A DNA stretch of 64,000 nt from [Clostridium] aminophilum. Its GTDB lineage: Bacteria > Bacillota > Clostridia > Lachnospirales > Lachnospiraceae. Position 1 is the first letter of the stretch. Each line of letters opens with the position of its first letter. The notes beneath the pieces are model-generated. The model saw nothing but the letters and a program-made list of their open reading frames with translations, was not told the DNA's origin and searched no databases. Location: NCBI RefSeq assembly GCF_900101295.1, contig NZ_FOIL01000001.1:94728-158727 (forward strand). Reading direction: 5' to 3'. A program made the translations under genes and the position numbers. Of the stretch, positions 1 through 7,428 are shown one piece after another.

Positions 1-2
1 TT

Positions 3-443
3 TTTGAAGGCCGGGTTACGATCCTGACGCCGGTTCTGATCGATCACAGAATGTATATGCTCGCCATCCGGTTTGAAGAAGGCTCAGCAATCGGACGGGT
101 CAGCGGTTACTACCGCTATCATTTTCCATATGACAGGATCACACATTATATAAGCGGTGACGGGGATCTGGAAGGAAAAGAGATATCGTTCCTCGGTTCG
201 GTATCGGAGGGCGTCCGATATGAAATGGCATTTGAGGATGAAGCGCCGGAACGATTTGTAATAGGATCTTTTTTGTATGGAAAAAATACCGCTTTTGTAA
301 GAGGGAAAATGGATACCGCAGCGGATTATGGTCAGTATGAAACGGTAAAGGTAATGCGTTACTGGAGAGATGTGTTTGGAAACCGAATGCAGATGCGGGA
401 AAATGATCTTAAGCCGGCGGAACGGGAATCTTTACTTTTTTGA
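3..443 (+). CDS. Partial hypothetical protein (C-terminal part)
   Basis: The reading frame is open from the first bases of the window to a TGA at 443, with no stop before the first internal ATG at 51. The true start therefore probably lies upstream of the window and this is the C-terminal ~146 residues. I do not recognise the family. The protein is soluble, rich in aromatic and charged residues (YYRYHFPYD, GDLEGKEISFLG), with no membrane segment or cysteine motif visible. The beta-rich look would fit a small beta-barrel or sandwich domain, but this is only an impression. Confidence 0.5.
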   Translation, partial: FEGRVTILTPVLIDHRMYMLAIRFEEGSAIGRVSGYYRYHFPYDRITHYISGDGDLEGKEISFLGSVSEGVRYEMAFEDEAPERFVIGSFLYGKNTAFVRGKMDTAADYGQYETVKVMRYWRDVFGNRMQMRENDLKPAERESLLF

Positions 444-516
444 GTCTGAAGGCCTGAAATCTTTATTTTTAATATCGCTTTTGATAAAAGAAGTAAAGAT
501 TTCAGGAGGTGGGTCA

Positions 517-633
517 ATGATCTCATATGAGGGTCTGGAAAAGCCACTGAAAGAAAAGGGGATCGGAAAGACTGAGCTGTCAACTCAGCTTGGTCTGTCT
601 ACCGGAACCATAGCGAAGCGTGACAGCTCATGA
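517..633 (+). pseudogene. Truncated YozG/XRE-type helix-turn-helix regulator
   Basis: The ATG at 517 follows a good Shine-Dalgarno (AGGAGG at 503-508). The 38 encoded residues begin MISYEGLEKPLKEKGI and continue through LSTQLGLSTGTIAK, which matches the start of the small (about 65-75 residue) Cro/CI-like regulators common in Clostridia. The frame then stops after RDSS, before the recognition-helix end and the conserved C-terminal half (the part that normally ends in a DIIEY-like motif). It looks like a remnant left by a deletion rather than a functional repressor. Confidence 0.55.
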
Positions 634-655
634 GATCAGGAACATTCCACCCTGT

Positions 656-2431
656 TTACACCAGTCCGTTGATATAATCCGTCAGTTTTTTTCGGTCATA
701 GAAATCCGCGATTTTGCTGATGGGATAATCCGGTGTCGCTCCACGGTCAATATCATAGAATGATCCGTTCTTGAACACGCTCATCCGCTTGCTTCCCGAA
801 ATCTGGACAGCACATCCATACGCGGTGGATAACGGCTGAACCGTGCACGAGCCGCCTCCTGAAGTTCTCCCAAGAAGTGTAACATTCGGTGAATACACAA
901 AAGTATTCGGAACGAAATTACCGCAGGAGAAGCTGACGGGGGACGTGATACAATAAAGGTTAAGACCTTTTCCGGCAAGTGTGTCAGTTTCATCAAATAC
1001 GCCGTCCCGGTTCGTATCGATGCGATACTTTAAGGTTGTGGTCGCCCCGGTCAGGGTATTGATGGTGTTCATTTCCCCGGTTCCGAGATACGTCCCTATT
1101 ACGTAAGATGCCGATGCGCAGGCACCGCCGCCGTTGAGTGAAAGATCCAGCACCACGTTTTTGACAGGGCTTCCCGGCCGCAGGATCTTTTCGCAGGCAT
1201 ACTGCATAAGCCGAATGGTATCCGACAGCTCTTCCTCTTTGGGCTGAGTCGTATAATCGATTTCTCTGCTCGGATCCGTAAACTCGTCAAACGTAATATA
1301 CGCGGTGTTTCCGACTTCCTGATACGGCGGAATCTCCTCTCCGAATGCGTTTTTTCTCGCCTCGGAAAACGCGGCTCTGTCATTTTTATAGTTTTCCTTG
1401 GATGGTCCGTAAATTCCGGCGATCTTCTCTTTTAAGTCCGACTTTGTGACCAGGTAAGAATTGTTGTTGAATGAGCTGTGAAGGTCATCCAGATAGCAGG
1501 TGATGAACTCAAACATGGCCTTATCCTTCTTTAGGACATCCGTGCCCTTTAACTTCTTTTCCACCCCGATTTCCCGGAAGAACGTGTCAAAGCTCGTAAT
1601 ATTATGGACCTCTTTCAGTCCATACAGATGATCTAGGGCAAAACACAGTTCATTATAGGAAAATAACGCCAAATCCTCCGGTAACGTTCCTTGCGGCGCT
1701 GCCTTATAGTACTCCGCTTCCATATCTCCGTACAGATCATTTGTCAGAAATACGGCTTCTCCGTTGTATACCGTAAAAAGGTTACTGTAGGAAAGAATGA
1801 CGTCGCTGAAAGTCTGCAGCGGGATGTAATAGTTGTCGCCATCCCGAACAAGATCAATGTCATACTTCTTCAGATCGAATGTCTGCTCCCTGCCGTAACG
1901 GTCATTTGTAAGAGTTTCCATTTTCTCCGAGAGGGATAAAACGTCCAGTGTGCCGATGTCGACCAGAGGCCCGTTCTCATCTTTGAAAAATGCATCATAA
2001 TCAAAAAAGTAGATCGTATCATTCGCGAAATCAAAATCCGCATTATATTTGGTTCCTGAAATGGTAATGATCGTGTGATCTCCGCTGTCATCTGTGGATG
2101 CCTCATATTTCCCTTTTTTCATCATTCCGAAGATATCATCCATGGAAATATAAGGGATGGAACCGTCATTCACGAAATACAGCGTCAGTTCTTTTTCGTT
2201 ACTTAGATCTCCGAGATAGAATTTCACATTCTTTTCCGTTATCTTGCAGGTCCCGGATGAGTCCGATGTTCCGGTTGATCCTGCCGCATTGGATGCTTCC
2301 AATGATTCTGATGTTTCTGTTGATCCGGCCGAAGCGCCTTTTGTTTCCGCGGAAGGCAGTGCGTTTGCACATCCTCCGAGAGTCAGCGCCAGCGGAATGG
2401 TTACCGCAATGCTTTTTAAGTATTTCTTCAT
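656..2431 (-). CDS. S41-family peptidase lipoprotein
   Basis: The product (591 aa) is a predicted surface lipoprotein serine protease of the C-terminal-processing (S41) type. The N-terminus has a lysine pair, a hydrophobic stretch and the lipobox LTLGGC, giving a lipidated Cys21. The C-terminal half carries the S41 fold: VVLDLSLNGGGA, then PVSFSCGNF near residue 500 with the likely nucleophilic serine, then TSGGGSC. I chose the ATG at 2431 because GGGAGG sits 7 nt upstream; an ATG 15 nt further up would place that site inside the gene. The N-terminal ~250 residues, with copper-amine-oxidase-like short repeats (YISMDDIF, YIPLQTFSD), probably form a substrate-binding region. No PDZ domain is evident. 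Its substrate is unknown. It is a single gene with a short inverted repeat in the leader (2458-2480). Confidence 0.8.
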   Translation of the reverse strand: MKKYLKSIAVTIPLALTLGGCANALPSAETKGASAGSTETSESLEASNAAGSTGTSDSSGTCKITEKNVKFYLGDLSNEKELTLYFVNDGSIPYISMDDIFGMMKKGKYEASTDDSGDHTIITISGTKYNADFDFANDTIYFFDYDAFFKDENGPLVDIGTLDVLSLSEKMETLTNDRYGREQTFDLKKYDIDLVRDGDNYYIPLQTFSDVILSYSNLFTVYNGEAVFLTNDLYGDMEAEYYKAAPQGTLPEDLALFSYNELCFALDHLYGLKEVHNITSFDTFFREIGVEKKLKGTDVLKKDKAMFEFITCYLDDLHSSFNNNSYLVTKSDLKEKIAGIYGPSKENYKNDRAAFSEARKNAFGEEIPPYQEVGNTAYITFDEFTDPSREIDYTTQPKEEELSDTIRLMQYACEKILRPGSPVKNVVLDLSLNGGGACASASYVIGTYLGTGEMNTINTLTGATTTLKYRIDTNRDGVFDETDTLAGKGLNLYCITSPVSFSCGNFVPNTFVYSPNVTLLGRTSGGGSCTVQPLSTAYGCAVQISGSKRMSVFKNGSFYDIDRGATPDYPISKIADFYDRKKLTDYINGLV

Positions 2432-2457
2432 ATCAACCCTCCCCATTCTTCACCATT

Positions 2458-2480
2458 GTTCGAAGCCTTGGCGTTCGAAC
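2458..2480. promoter_or_regulatory. Inverted repeat in leader of S41 gene
   Basis: Two GTTCGAA-type arms (2458-2465 and 2473-2480) lie 27 nt upstream of the S41 start codon on the minus strand. A TTGACA-like -35 (minus strand, 2521-2526) lies further upstream. The repeat could be an operator; no regulator is identified. Confidence 0.3.
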
Positions 2481-2678
2481 GACACCCTACATATCATTTA
2501 AACATTATTTCTCATGATATTGTCAATGCAAGTTTGAGGAAAAAGTAGAATAATACAATGTTTTGAGATGATATGTGGAAATTATCTTAAATAAATGGTA
2601 ATATATTATTATATTCTGATAATCCAGGAAGGAGATTAAATTGTGAACGCAGCCAACTGATGCCAAAGGAGGTAACCA

Positions 2679-3485
2679 ATGAACAGAAAAATAGTTTCGT
2701 TTTGTATGATGCTGTCTGTGATGTTTGCGGTATTGCTGCTCGGTGGATGCTCAGGGAAAAAAACATCCGAAAAAACATTCGAAAAAACATCCGAAAGAAC
2801 CGGTGTTATAGGTGCCATGGAAGAAGAGGTTGGCACCCTGAAAGAAGCGATCACGGATTTGAAGACAAGTTCCGTGGCAGGAATGGAATTTTATGAGGGA
2901 AAACTGGACGGTGTGGATGTGGTTGTTGTGCAGTGCGGAATGGGAAAGGTAAATGCCGGAATATGCGCAAACACACTGATCAATAACTTTGGCTGCACGA
3001 AGATTATCAATACGGGCGTTGCAGGATCCCTTGATGCTCAGATTGACATCGGTGATATCGTTGTTTCAACTGACGCGGTGCAGCATGATTTTACCGTGGA
3101 AGCCATCGGTTTCAAAAAAGGAGAAATCCCATATACAGGGCGATTCGAATTTCCAGCAGATGAGCCCATGCGCAAAGCCGCGGTAGAGGCTGTCCGCACA
3201 TCGGCTCCGGAAGTAAAGGTGTTTGAGGGAAGAATCTGTACCGGAGACCAGTTTATCTCCTCCCAGGAACAGCGGAATAAGATCATCACGGATTTCGGAG
3301 GCATGTGCTGTGAGATGGAAGGCGGCGCGATTGCGCAGGCATGCTATCTGAATAAAACTCCGTTCGTTATTCTCCGTGCCATCTCCGACAAGGCGGATCA
3401 ATCCGAGGAGATGAATTATGAAAAGTTTAAAGAACAGGCTGCCAAAAACTGCGCGTCGATTGTCCGTTATATGGTTACGCATTAA
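2679..3485 (+). CDS. mtnN: Lipoprotein 5'-methylthioadenosine/S-adenosylhomocysteine nucleosidase
   Basis: MTA/SAH nucleosidase cleaves methylthioadenosine and S-adenosylhomocysteine to adenine plus the ribosyl product. The family core is complete from residue 46: VIGAMEEEV, VVQCGMGKVNAG, INTGVAGSLD, CTGDQFIS, CEMEGGAIAQ and RAISDKAD, so the base-binding and catalytic Glu/Asp positions are all present. What is unusual is the 45-residue front end: MNRK, a hydrophobic run and LLLGGC, a lipobox predicting lipidation at Cys24, followed by three exact-length KTxE repeats (12-bp DNA units at 2761-2796). Ordinary MtnN is cytoplasmic and about 230 aa. The start follows AAAGGAGG at 2665-2672. The gene stands alone and ends in a hairpin terminator. 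An exported MTA/SAH nucleosidase could salvage purine or process extracellular autoinducer precursors; that role is inference. Confidence 0.85.
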   Translation: MNRKIVSFCMMLSVMFAVLLLGGCSGKKTSEKTFEKTSERTGVIGAMEEEVGTLKEAITDLKTSSVAGMEFYEGKLDGVDVVVVQCGMGKVNAGICANTLINNFGCTKIINTGVAGSLDAQIDIGDIVVSTDAVQHDFTVEAIGFKKGEIPYTGRFEFPADEPMRKAAVEAVRTSAPEVKVFEGRICTGDQFISSQEQRNKIITDFGGMCCEMEGGAIAQACYLNKTPFVILRAISDKADQSEEMNYEKFKEQAAKNCASIVRYMVTH

Positions 3486-3513
3486 GGCTGACTGCGTTGG
3501 AGAAAGCGGAGGT

Positions 3514-3545
3514 GCCCCTGACTTCGATGTCGGGGGCTTGATTTT
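3514..3545 (+). terminator. Rho-independent terminator after mtnN
   Basis: A 9-bp stem (3514-3522 with 3529-3537, GCCCCTGAC against GTCGGGGGC) has a 6-nt loop and is followed by a T-rich run. Confidence 0.6.
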
Positions 3546-3632
3546 ATGGAAAAATGCGGTATAATATTGGTTGTACGCAATTAAATATTGCAAAATACAG
3601 AGCGAAAAAGAGTAAGGAAGAGGAGGAAAACC

Positions 3633-4070
3633 ATGCCAACACTTGTAACGTACTTCAGCGCGGAAGGCACGACGGCAAAAGTGGCGAAGGAATATGCGCA
3701 GAAAATCGGAGCGGATGTTTTTGAGATCGTTCCGGAGCAGCCATATACGGCAGCGGATATCAGATGGATCAATCCGATGGCACGCTGCAACAAAGAGCAG
3801 ATCGGCGGGAAGGATGTTCCGGTAAAAGGGATAATTCCGGATTTTGATAAGTACGACACGGTTTACATCGGATTTCCGATCTGGTACGGACAGGCTCCGA
3901 GAGTTGTCCATACCTTTGGAAAAGGATATGACTGGACAGGAAAGACCGTCCATGCATTTGCAACTTCCGGCGGAAGCGGGATCGGAAAGACTGCGGAGAA
4001 GCTTTCCCCTTCTCTTGCCGGAGCGGTGTCGGTGGATGCAAAGCTTGTACACAGCGCCGATGAAATCTGA
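3633..4070 (+). CDS. Flavodoxin
   Basis: A 145-aa flavodoxin-fold electron carrier or quinone/FMN reductase. The phosphate-binding loop is at the N-terminus (YFSAEGTTAKVAKEYA), followed by DVFEIVPEQPYTAADIRW and the FMN-stacking loop IGFPIWYGQAPRVVHTF, then FATSGGSGIGKT. This arrangement matches the Bacillota flavodoxins related to YwqN/WrbA-like small reductases. The ATG at 3633 was chosen because AGGAGG lies 6 nt upstream; an upstream ATG at 3588 has no ribosome binding site. It is followed by the 30-bp repeat array and then a nitroreductase, so the two flavoproteins may be co-expressed. Confidence 0.85.
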   Translation: MPTLVTYFSAEGTTAKVAKEYAQKIGADVFEIVPEQPYTAADIRWINPMARCNKEQIGGKDVPVKGIIPDFDKYDTVYIGFPIWYGQAPRVVHTFGKGYDWTGKTVHAFATSGGSGIGKTAEKLSPSLAGAVSVDAKLVHSADEI

Positions 4071-4080
4071 GGGAAATGAG

Positions 4081-4230
4081 CAGGGTATATCTTTTCGAAG
4101 AGAAATCTGCAAGATGAGATCGTTTCAATGACAGTTGCGTAAGGTAAGATCGTTTCAACGAGAACTGTGTAGGGTGAGAGCGTTTTAACGAGAGCTGTGC
4201 AAGGTGAGATTGTTCTCACGGAAAGGAAGG
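4081..4230. repeat. Five-unit degenerate tandem repeat, 30-bp period
   Basis: Units lie at 4081-4110, 4111-4140, 4141-4170, 4171-4200 and 4201-4230. The best conserved part of each unit reads approximately AAGGTGAGATCGTTTCAACG, then an AGAACTGTG-like tail. The middle three units are the closest to each other; the first and last have drifted. The last unit runs into the ribosome binding site of the following nitroreductase. No reading frame in the gene direction spans it. Confidence 0.85.
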
Positions 4231-4236
4231 ATCAGG

Positions 4237-4749
4237 ATGGAATTCAAAGATGTAGTAAAGAACCGGTATTCATGCAAAAAGTATAACGGGAAAAAGGTAG
4301 AAAGAGAAAAACTCAATGCGATCCTCGAAGCAGGCCGGCTGGCACCGACTGCCAAGAATTTTCAGGAACAGCATATCTATGTGGTGGAGTCTGACGAGAA
4401 GCTTGCGGTGATCGATAAGGCAACCCCCTGCCGCTATGGTGCGCCTACCGTTCTTGTGGTTGCGTTTGATAAGAATCATGTATTCACGTATCCGGGCGGC
4501 AAAAGAGACTCCGGAATCGAGGACGCGTCCATCGTGGCAACGCATTTGATGCTGGCTGCGGCCAACGAAGGTGTGAACAGCTGCTGGCTCAATTTCTTTG
4601 ATCCGGACGCGCTCGCAAAAGAACTCGGTCTTCCGGAGAATGAGGAGATTCTGATGCTTCTTGATCTTGGCTATGCTGCCGAAGGAACAGGACCGCTGGA
4701 TAATCACAACAGCAGAAAAGAACTGGCTGAGACCGTAAGTTATATCTAA
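4237..4749 (+). CDS. Nitroreductase family protein
   Basis: A 170-aa FMN-dependent nitroreductase-fold enzyme, at the short end of the family. It starts with the usual VVKNRYSCKKYNG motif (the family's RRSxRxF region), then LEAGRLAPTAKNFQEQHIYVV, and the C-terminal LMLAAANEGVNSCWLNFFDP and LLDLGYAAE segments that hold the flavin and the dimer interface. The substrate is not predictable; such proteins reduce nitro-aromatics, quinones or flavins. The ATG at 4237 was chosen because the GGAAGGATCAGG stretch precedes it, within the last 30-bp repeat unit. A second nitroreductase sits at 47437; the two are only distantly alike. Confidence 0.85.
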   Translation: MEFKDVVKNRYSCKKYNGKKVEREKLNAILEAGRLAPTAKNFQEQHIYVVESDEKLAVIDKATPCRYGAPTVLVVAFDKNHVFTYPGGKRDSGIEDASIVATHLMLAAANEGVNSCWLNFFDPDALAKELGLPENEEILMLLDLGYAAEGTGPLDNHNSRKELAETVSYI

Positions 4750-4802
4750 GCTTCGAATTATGGAGCCGCAGTGGCTGCTCTGGTGAAAAAGGCGGATGAC
4801 CA

Positions 4803-5438
4803 ATGAAGACAAGAGAGGAAGCATTGAAATACGGACTGTCGTTTCCGGATACTTACACAGACCGTCCGTTTCGGGATCAGAACTGGCAGCTGGTCCGGTA
4901 CCGCGGCAGCAACAAAGCGTTCCTGTGGACGTATGAGCGGGACGGGTTCATCAATCTGAATGTGAAAGTGGAGCCGGAGAAAGCGTTCTTCTGGCGAAAG
5001 ATCTATGCTTCAGTGATTCCCGGATACCATCAGAACAAAGAACACTGGAATACGATCATCCTTGATGGGAGCATTCCGGACAAGGATGTGAAACTCATGA
5101 TTGCGGAGAGCTATGAGCTGATCAGTGATTCGCCTTCCAGGAGAATCTTTGAGGCGGTAAAGAAGATCCCGTACGGTCATGTTGCCACTTATTCGCAGGT
5201 TGCAGAGCTGGCGGGAGACAGAAAAATGGCCCGCGCGGTCGGCAACGCGCTGCACAGAAATCCCGATCCGGATCATATTCCGTGCTACCGGGTGGTGAAT
5301 GCAAAAGGTGAGCTGGCGGGAGAATTCGCGTTCGGCGGTCCGGGAGCACAGGCAAAACGTTTGGAAGCGGAAGGCGTTATGGTTTCAGACGGAAGAGTGG
5401 ATCTGCGCCGGTATCAATGGAAGCCCGATACGGAATAG
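4803..5438 (+). CDS. YjbR/MmcQ domain fused to methylated-DNA cysteine methyltransferase
   Basis: A 211-aa two-domain protein. Residues 1-112 are a MmcQ/YjbR (CyaY-like fold) domain, seen in REEALKYGLSFPDTYTDRPF and the FLWTYERDGFINLNVKVEP strand pair. Residues 112-205 are an O6-alkylguanine-type methyltransferase domain: IPYGHVATYSQVAELAG (helix-turn-helix), RAVGNALHRNP, and IPCYRVV with acceptor Cys161, followed by FGGPGAQAKRLEAEG. The active-site motif is PCYR rather than the commoner PCHR, so the histidine next to the cysteine is replaced, as in alkyltransferase-like and some active proteins. Likely role: repair of alkylated guanine. The gene ends before a strong terminator. Confidence 0.85.
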   Translation: MKTREEALKYGLSFPDTYTDRPFRDQNWQLVRYRGSNKAFLWTYERDGFINLNVKVEPEKAFFWRKIYASVIPGYHQNKEHWNTIILDGSIPDKDVKLMIAESYELISDSPSRRIFEAVKKIPYGHVATYSQVAELAGDRKMARAVGNALHRNPDPDHIPCYRVVNAKGELAGEFAFGGPGAQAKRLEAEGVMVSDGRVDLRRYQWKPDTE

Positions 5439-5494
5439 CGGGCAGGATGGCAGGCCGAACGAAACAATCGGTGAAAAAGAATATCAGATCATTG

Positions 5495-5535
5495 CGGAGG
5501 CAGCGACCCGGAAACGGGCCGCTGCCTCCGTTTTT
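5495..5535 (+). terminator. Strong rho-independent terminator
   Basis: An 11-bp outer stem (5495-5505 with 5520-5530) with an internal GC stem and GAAA loop is followed by a T run. It separates the MGMT fusion gene from the ABC transporter operon. Confidence 0.85.
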
Positions 5536-5577
5536 GAAAAAACATTAGCATTATCGAGCATAAGGTGGTATCATTCG

Positions 5578-5593
5578 GTTAGACATAACTAAC
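5578..5593. promoter_or_regulatory. Candidate DtxR/MntR-type operator
   Basis: A 16-bp inverted repeat, GTTAG-N6-CTAAC, lies 35 nt upstream of the ABC transporter pair. It resembles the TTAGG...CCTAA operators of metal-dependent DtxR-family repressors, which would fit an iron-type transporter. The assignment rests only on resemblance. Confidence 0.35.
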
Positions 5594-5628
5594 ATATATA
5601 TTTTCAATATAAGGGGGCGTAAGAAAGA

Positions 5629-7428
5629 ATGCAGGAGAAGAAAAAAAGTGATCTTGCCGTGCTGCTGGGATATGCCGGCAATTACAAGGCACTGACGTTT
5701 TTAGGGCTGACGTTATCGGGAATCGCCATGGTGCTCGGAATGCTGCCGTATATCTGTGTCTGGCTTGTAGCCAGGGATCTGATTGCGGTGGCACCGGATT
5801 GGGCGAAGGCTTCAGAGGTCGGAAAATACGGCTGGTGGGCCTTCGGCTTTGCGATCGCCGGCATAGCGGTTTACTTTTTTGCGCTGATGTGCACACATCT
5901 GGCGGCATTTCGCACCGCGTCGAACATCTGCAAGCAGGGAATGGCGCATCTGATGAAAACGCCGTTGGGATTCTTTGATTCCAACGCTTCGGGACTTTTG
6001 CGCAATCGGCTGGATGGCGCGGCTTCCGAAACAGAAACTCTGCTGGCGCATAATCTGGCGGATATTGTGGGCAGTGTAACCATGTTTATCGGAATGATCG
6101 TGATCATGGTTGTGTTTGACTGGCGCATGGGTGTGGCCTGCCTTCTGGCGGCGGTATGCTCGATTCTTGCCATGTTCACCATGATGGGCGGAAAAAACGC
6201 AAAGATGATGCAGGAATATCAGACGGCGCAGGATTATATGAGTAAGGCGGGCACGGAATATGTCCGGGGCATTCCGGTGGTAAAGGTGTTTCAGCAGACG
6301 GTGTATTCGTTCCGGGCGTTTCGGGAGGCAATCGAGGATTATAGTCAAAAGGCGGAGTCTTACACCATGGGAGTTTGCCAGGTACCTCAGTCGATCAATC
6401 TGACCGCCACCGAGGGAGCCTTCATTTTCATGGTTCCCGTTGCGGTTCTGATCGCGCCGAAAGCGCTGGAATCCGGCAATTTTGCGGGATTTGTAACGGA
6501 TTTTGCGTTCTATGCGGTGTTCTCCGCCATTGTGTCCACCGCACTGGCAAGAATTATGTTTGCGGCCAACGGGATGATGCTGGCAAGTACAGCACTCGGA
6601 AGAATCTCACAGGTTATGAGTGCGCCGGTACTGAAAGTCACCGATCATCCGCAGGAGCCGAAGGACAACAGCATTGAGTTTAAAGATGTCAGCTTCGTAT
6701 ATGACGGAGCGGATATCCCGGCCATTGATCATGTTTCTTTCCGGGCGGAACCCGGGCAGACGATCGCGCTTGTGGGTCCGTCCGGCGGAGGTAAAACCAC
6801 GGCCGCAAGTCTGATTCCGAGATTCTGGGATGTGACCGGCGGCTCGGTTCTGGTGGGCGGTGTGGACGTCAGGGAAATGGATCCGCATGTTCTGATGGAC
6901 CGGATCGCATTTGTCTTCCAGAACAACCGGCTGTTTAAGACGAGCATTTTTGAAAATGTTCGTGCGGCAAGGCCGGAGGCGTCCCGCGAAGAGGTTCAGA
7001 GAGCGCTGTCGGCGGCCCGGTGCGATGACATTCTTGAAAAGCTTCCGAAGGGTATGGATACGGTCATCGGGACGGAAGGAACCTATCTGTCCGGCGGAGA
7101 ACAGCAGAGGATTGCATTGGCAAGGGCGATTCTCAAGGATGCGCCGATCGTCGTGCTGGACGAGGCAACCGCTTTCGCGGATCCGGAAAATGAATTCCTG
7201 ATCCAGAAGGCATTTGCGGAGCTGACCCGCGGGCGAACGGTTATCATGATCGCGCACCGGCTGTCCACCGTGGTGGGGGCAGACAAAATCATCGTTCTGG
7301 ATCACGGACGGGCGATGGAAGAGGGAACCCATGAGACACTGCAGCAGGCGAACGGGATGTATTCACGCATGTGGGCGGACTATAACCGGGCTGTGAAATG
7401 GCGTATATCTGCGGGGGAGGCGATGTAA
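5629..7428 (+). CDS. ABC transporter permease/ATP-binding protein, subunit 1
   Basis: A 599-aa half-transporter of the exporter (type IV) fold. Residues 1-~320 hold six membrane helices; the nucleotide-binding domain follows. Walker A is GPSGGGKTT (about residue 382), the signature is LSGGEQQRIALARAI (about 486), Walker B is IVVLDEATAFADPENE (about 507) and the H-loop is AHRLST. The sequence ATAFADPENE in place of the usual ATSALD is characteristic of IrtA/YbtP-like half-transporters that import ferric siderophores despite the exporter fold. It is followed immediately, with no gap, by the second subunit (stop codon then ATG), so the two form a heterodimer. The possible metal-repressor site upstream supports an iron role, but no siderophore genes are present and an exporter role remains possible. 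Confidence 0.85.
   Translation: MQEKKKSDLAVLLGYAGNYKALTFLGLTLSGIAMVLGMLPYICVWLVARDLIAVAPDWAKASEVGKYGWWAFGFAIAGIAVYFFALMCTHLAAFRTASNICKQGMAHLMKTPLGFFDSNASGLLRNRLDGAASETETLLAHNLADIVGSVTMFIGMIVIMVVFDWRMGVACLLAAVCSILAMFTMMGGKNAKMMQEYQTAQDYMSKAGTEYVRGIPVVKVFQQTVYSFRAFREAIEDYSQKAESYTMGVCQVPQSINLTATEGAFIFMVPVAVLIAPKALESGNFAGFVTDFAFYAVFSAIVSTALARIMFAANGMMLASTALGRISQVMSAPVLKVTDHPQEPKDNSIEFKDVSFVYDGADIPAIDHVSFRAEPGQTIALVGPSGGGKTTAASLIPRFWDVTGGSVLVGGVDVREMDPHVLMDRIAFVFQNNRLFKTSIFENVRAARPEASREEVQRALSAARCDDILEKLPKGMDTVIGTEGTYLSGGEQQRIALARAILKDAPIVVLDEATAFADPENEFLIQKAFAELTRGRTVIMIAHRLSTVVGADKIIVLDHGRAMEEGTHETLQQANGMYSRMWADYNRAVKWRISAGEAM

Noticed and set aside
4081..4230. CRISPR array
   Set aside because: The 30-bp units are adjacent with no unique spacers, have drifted from each other, and no cas genes are present.
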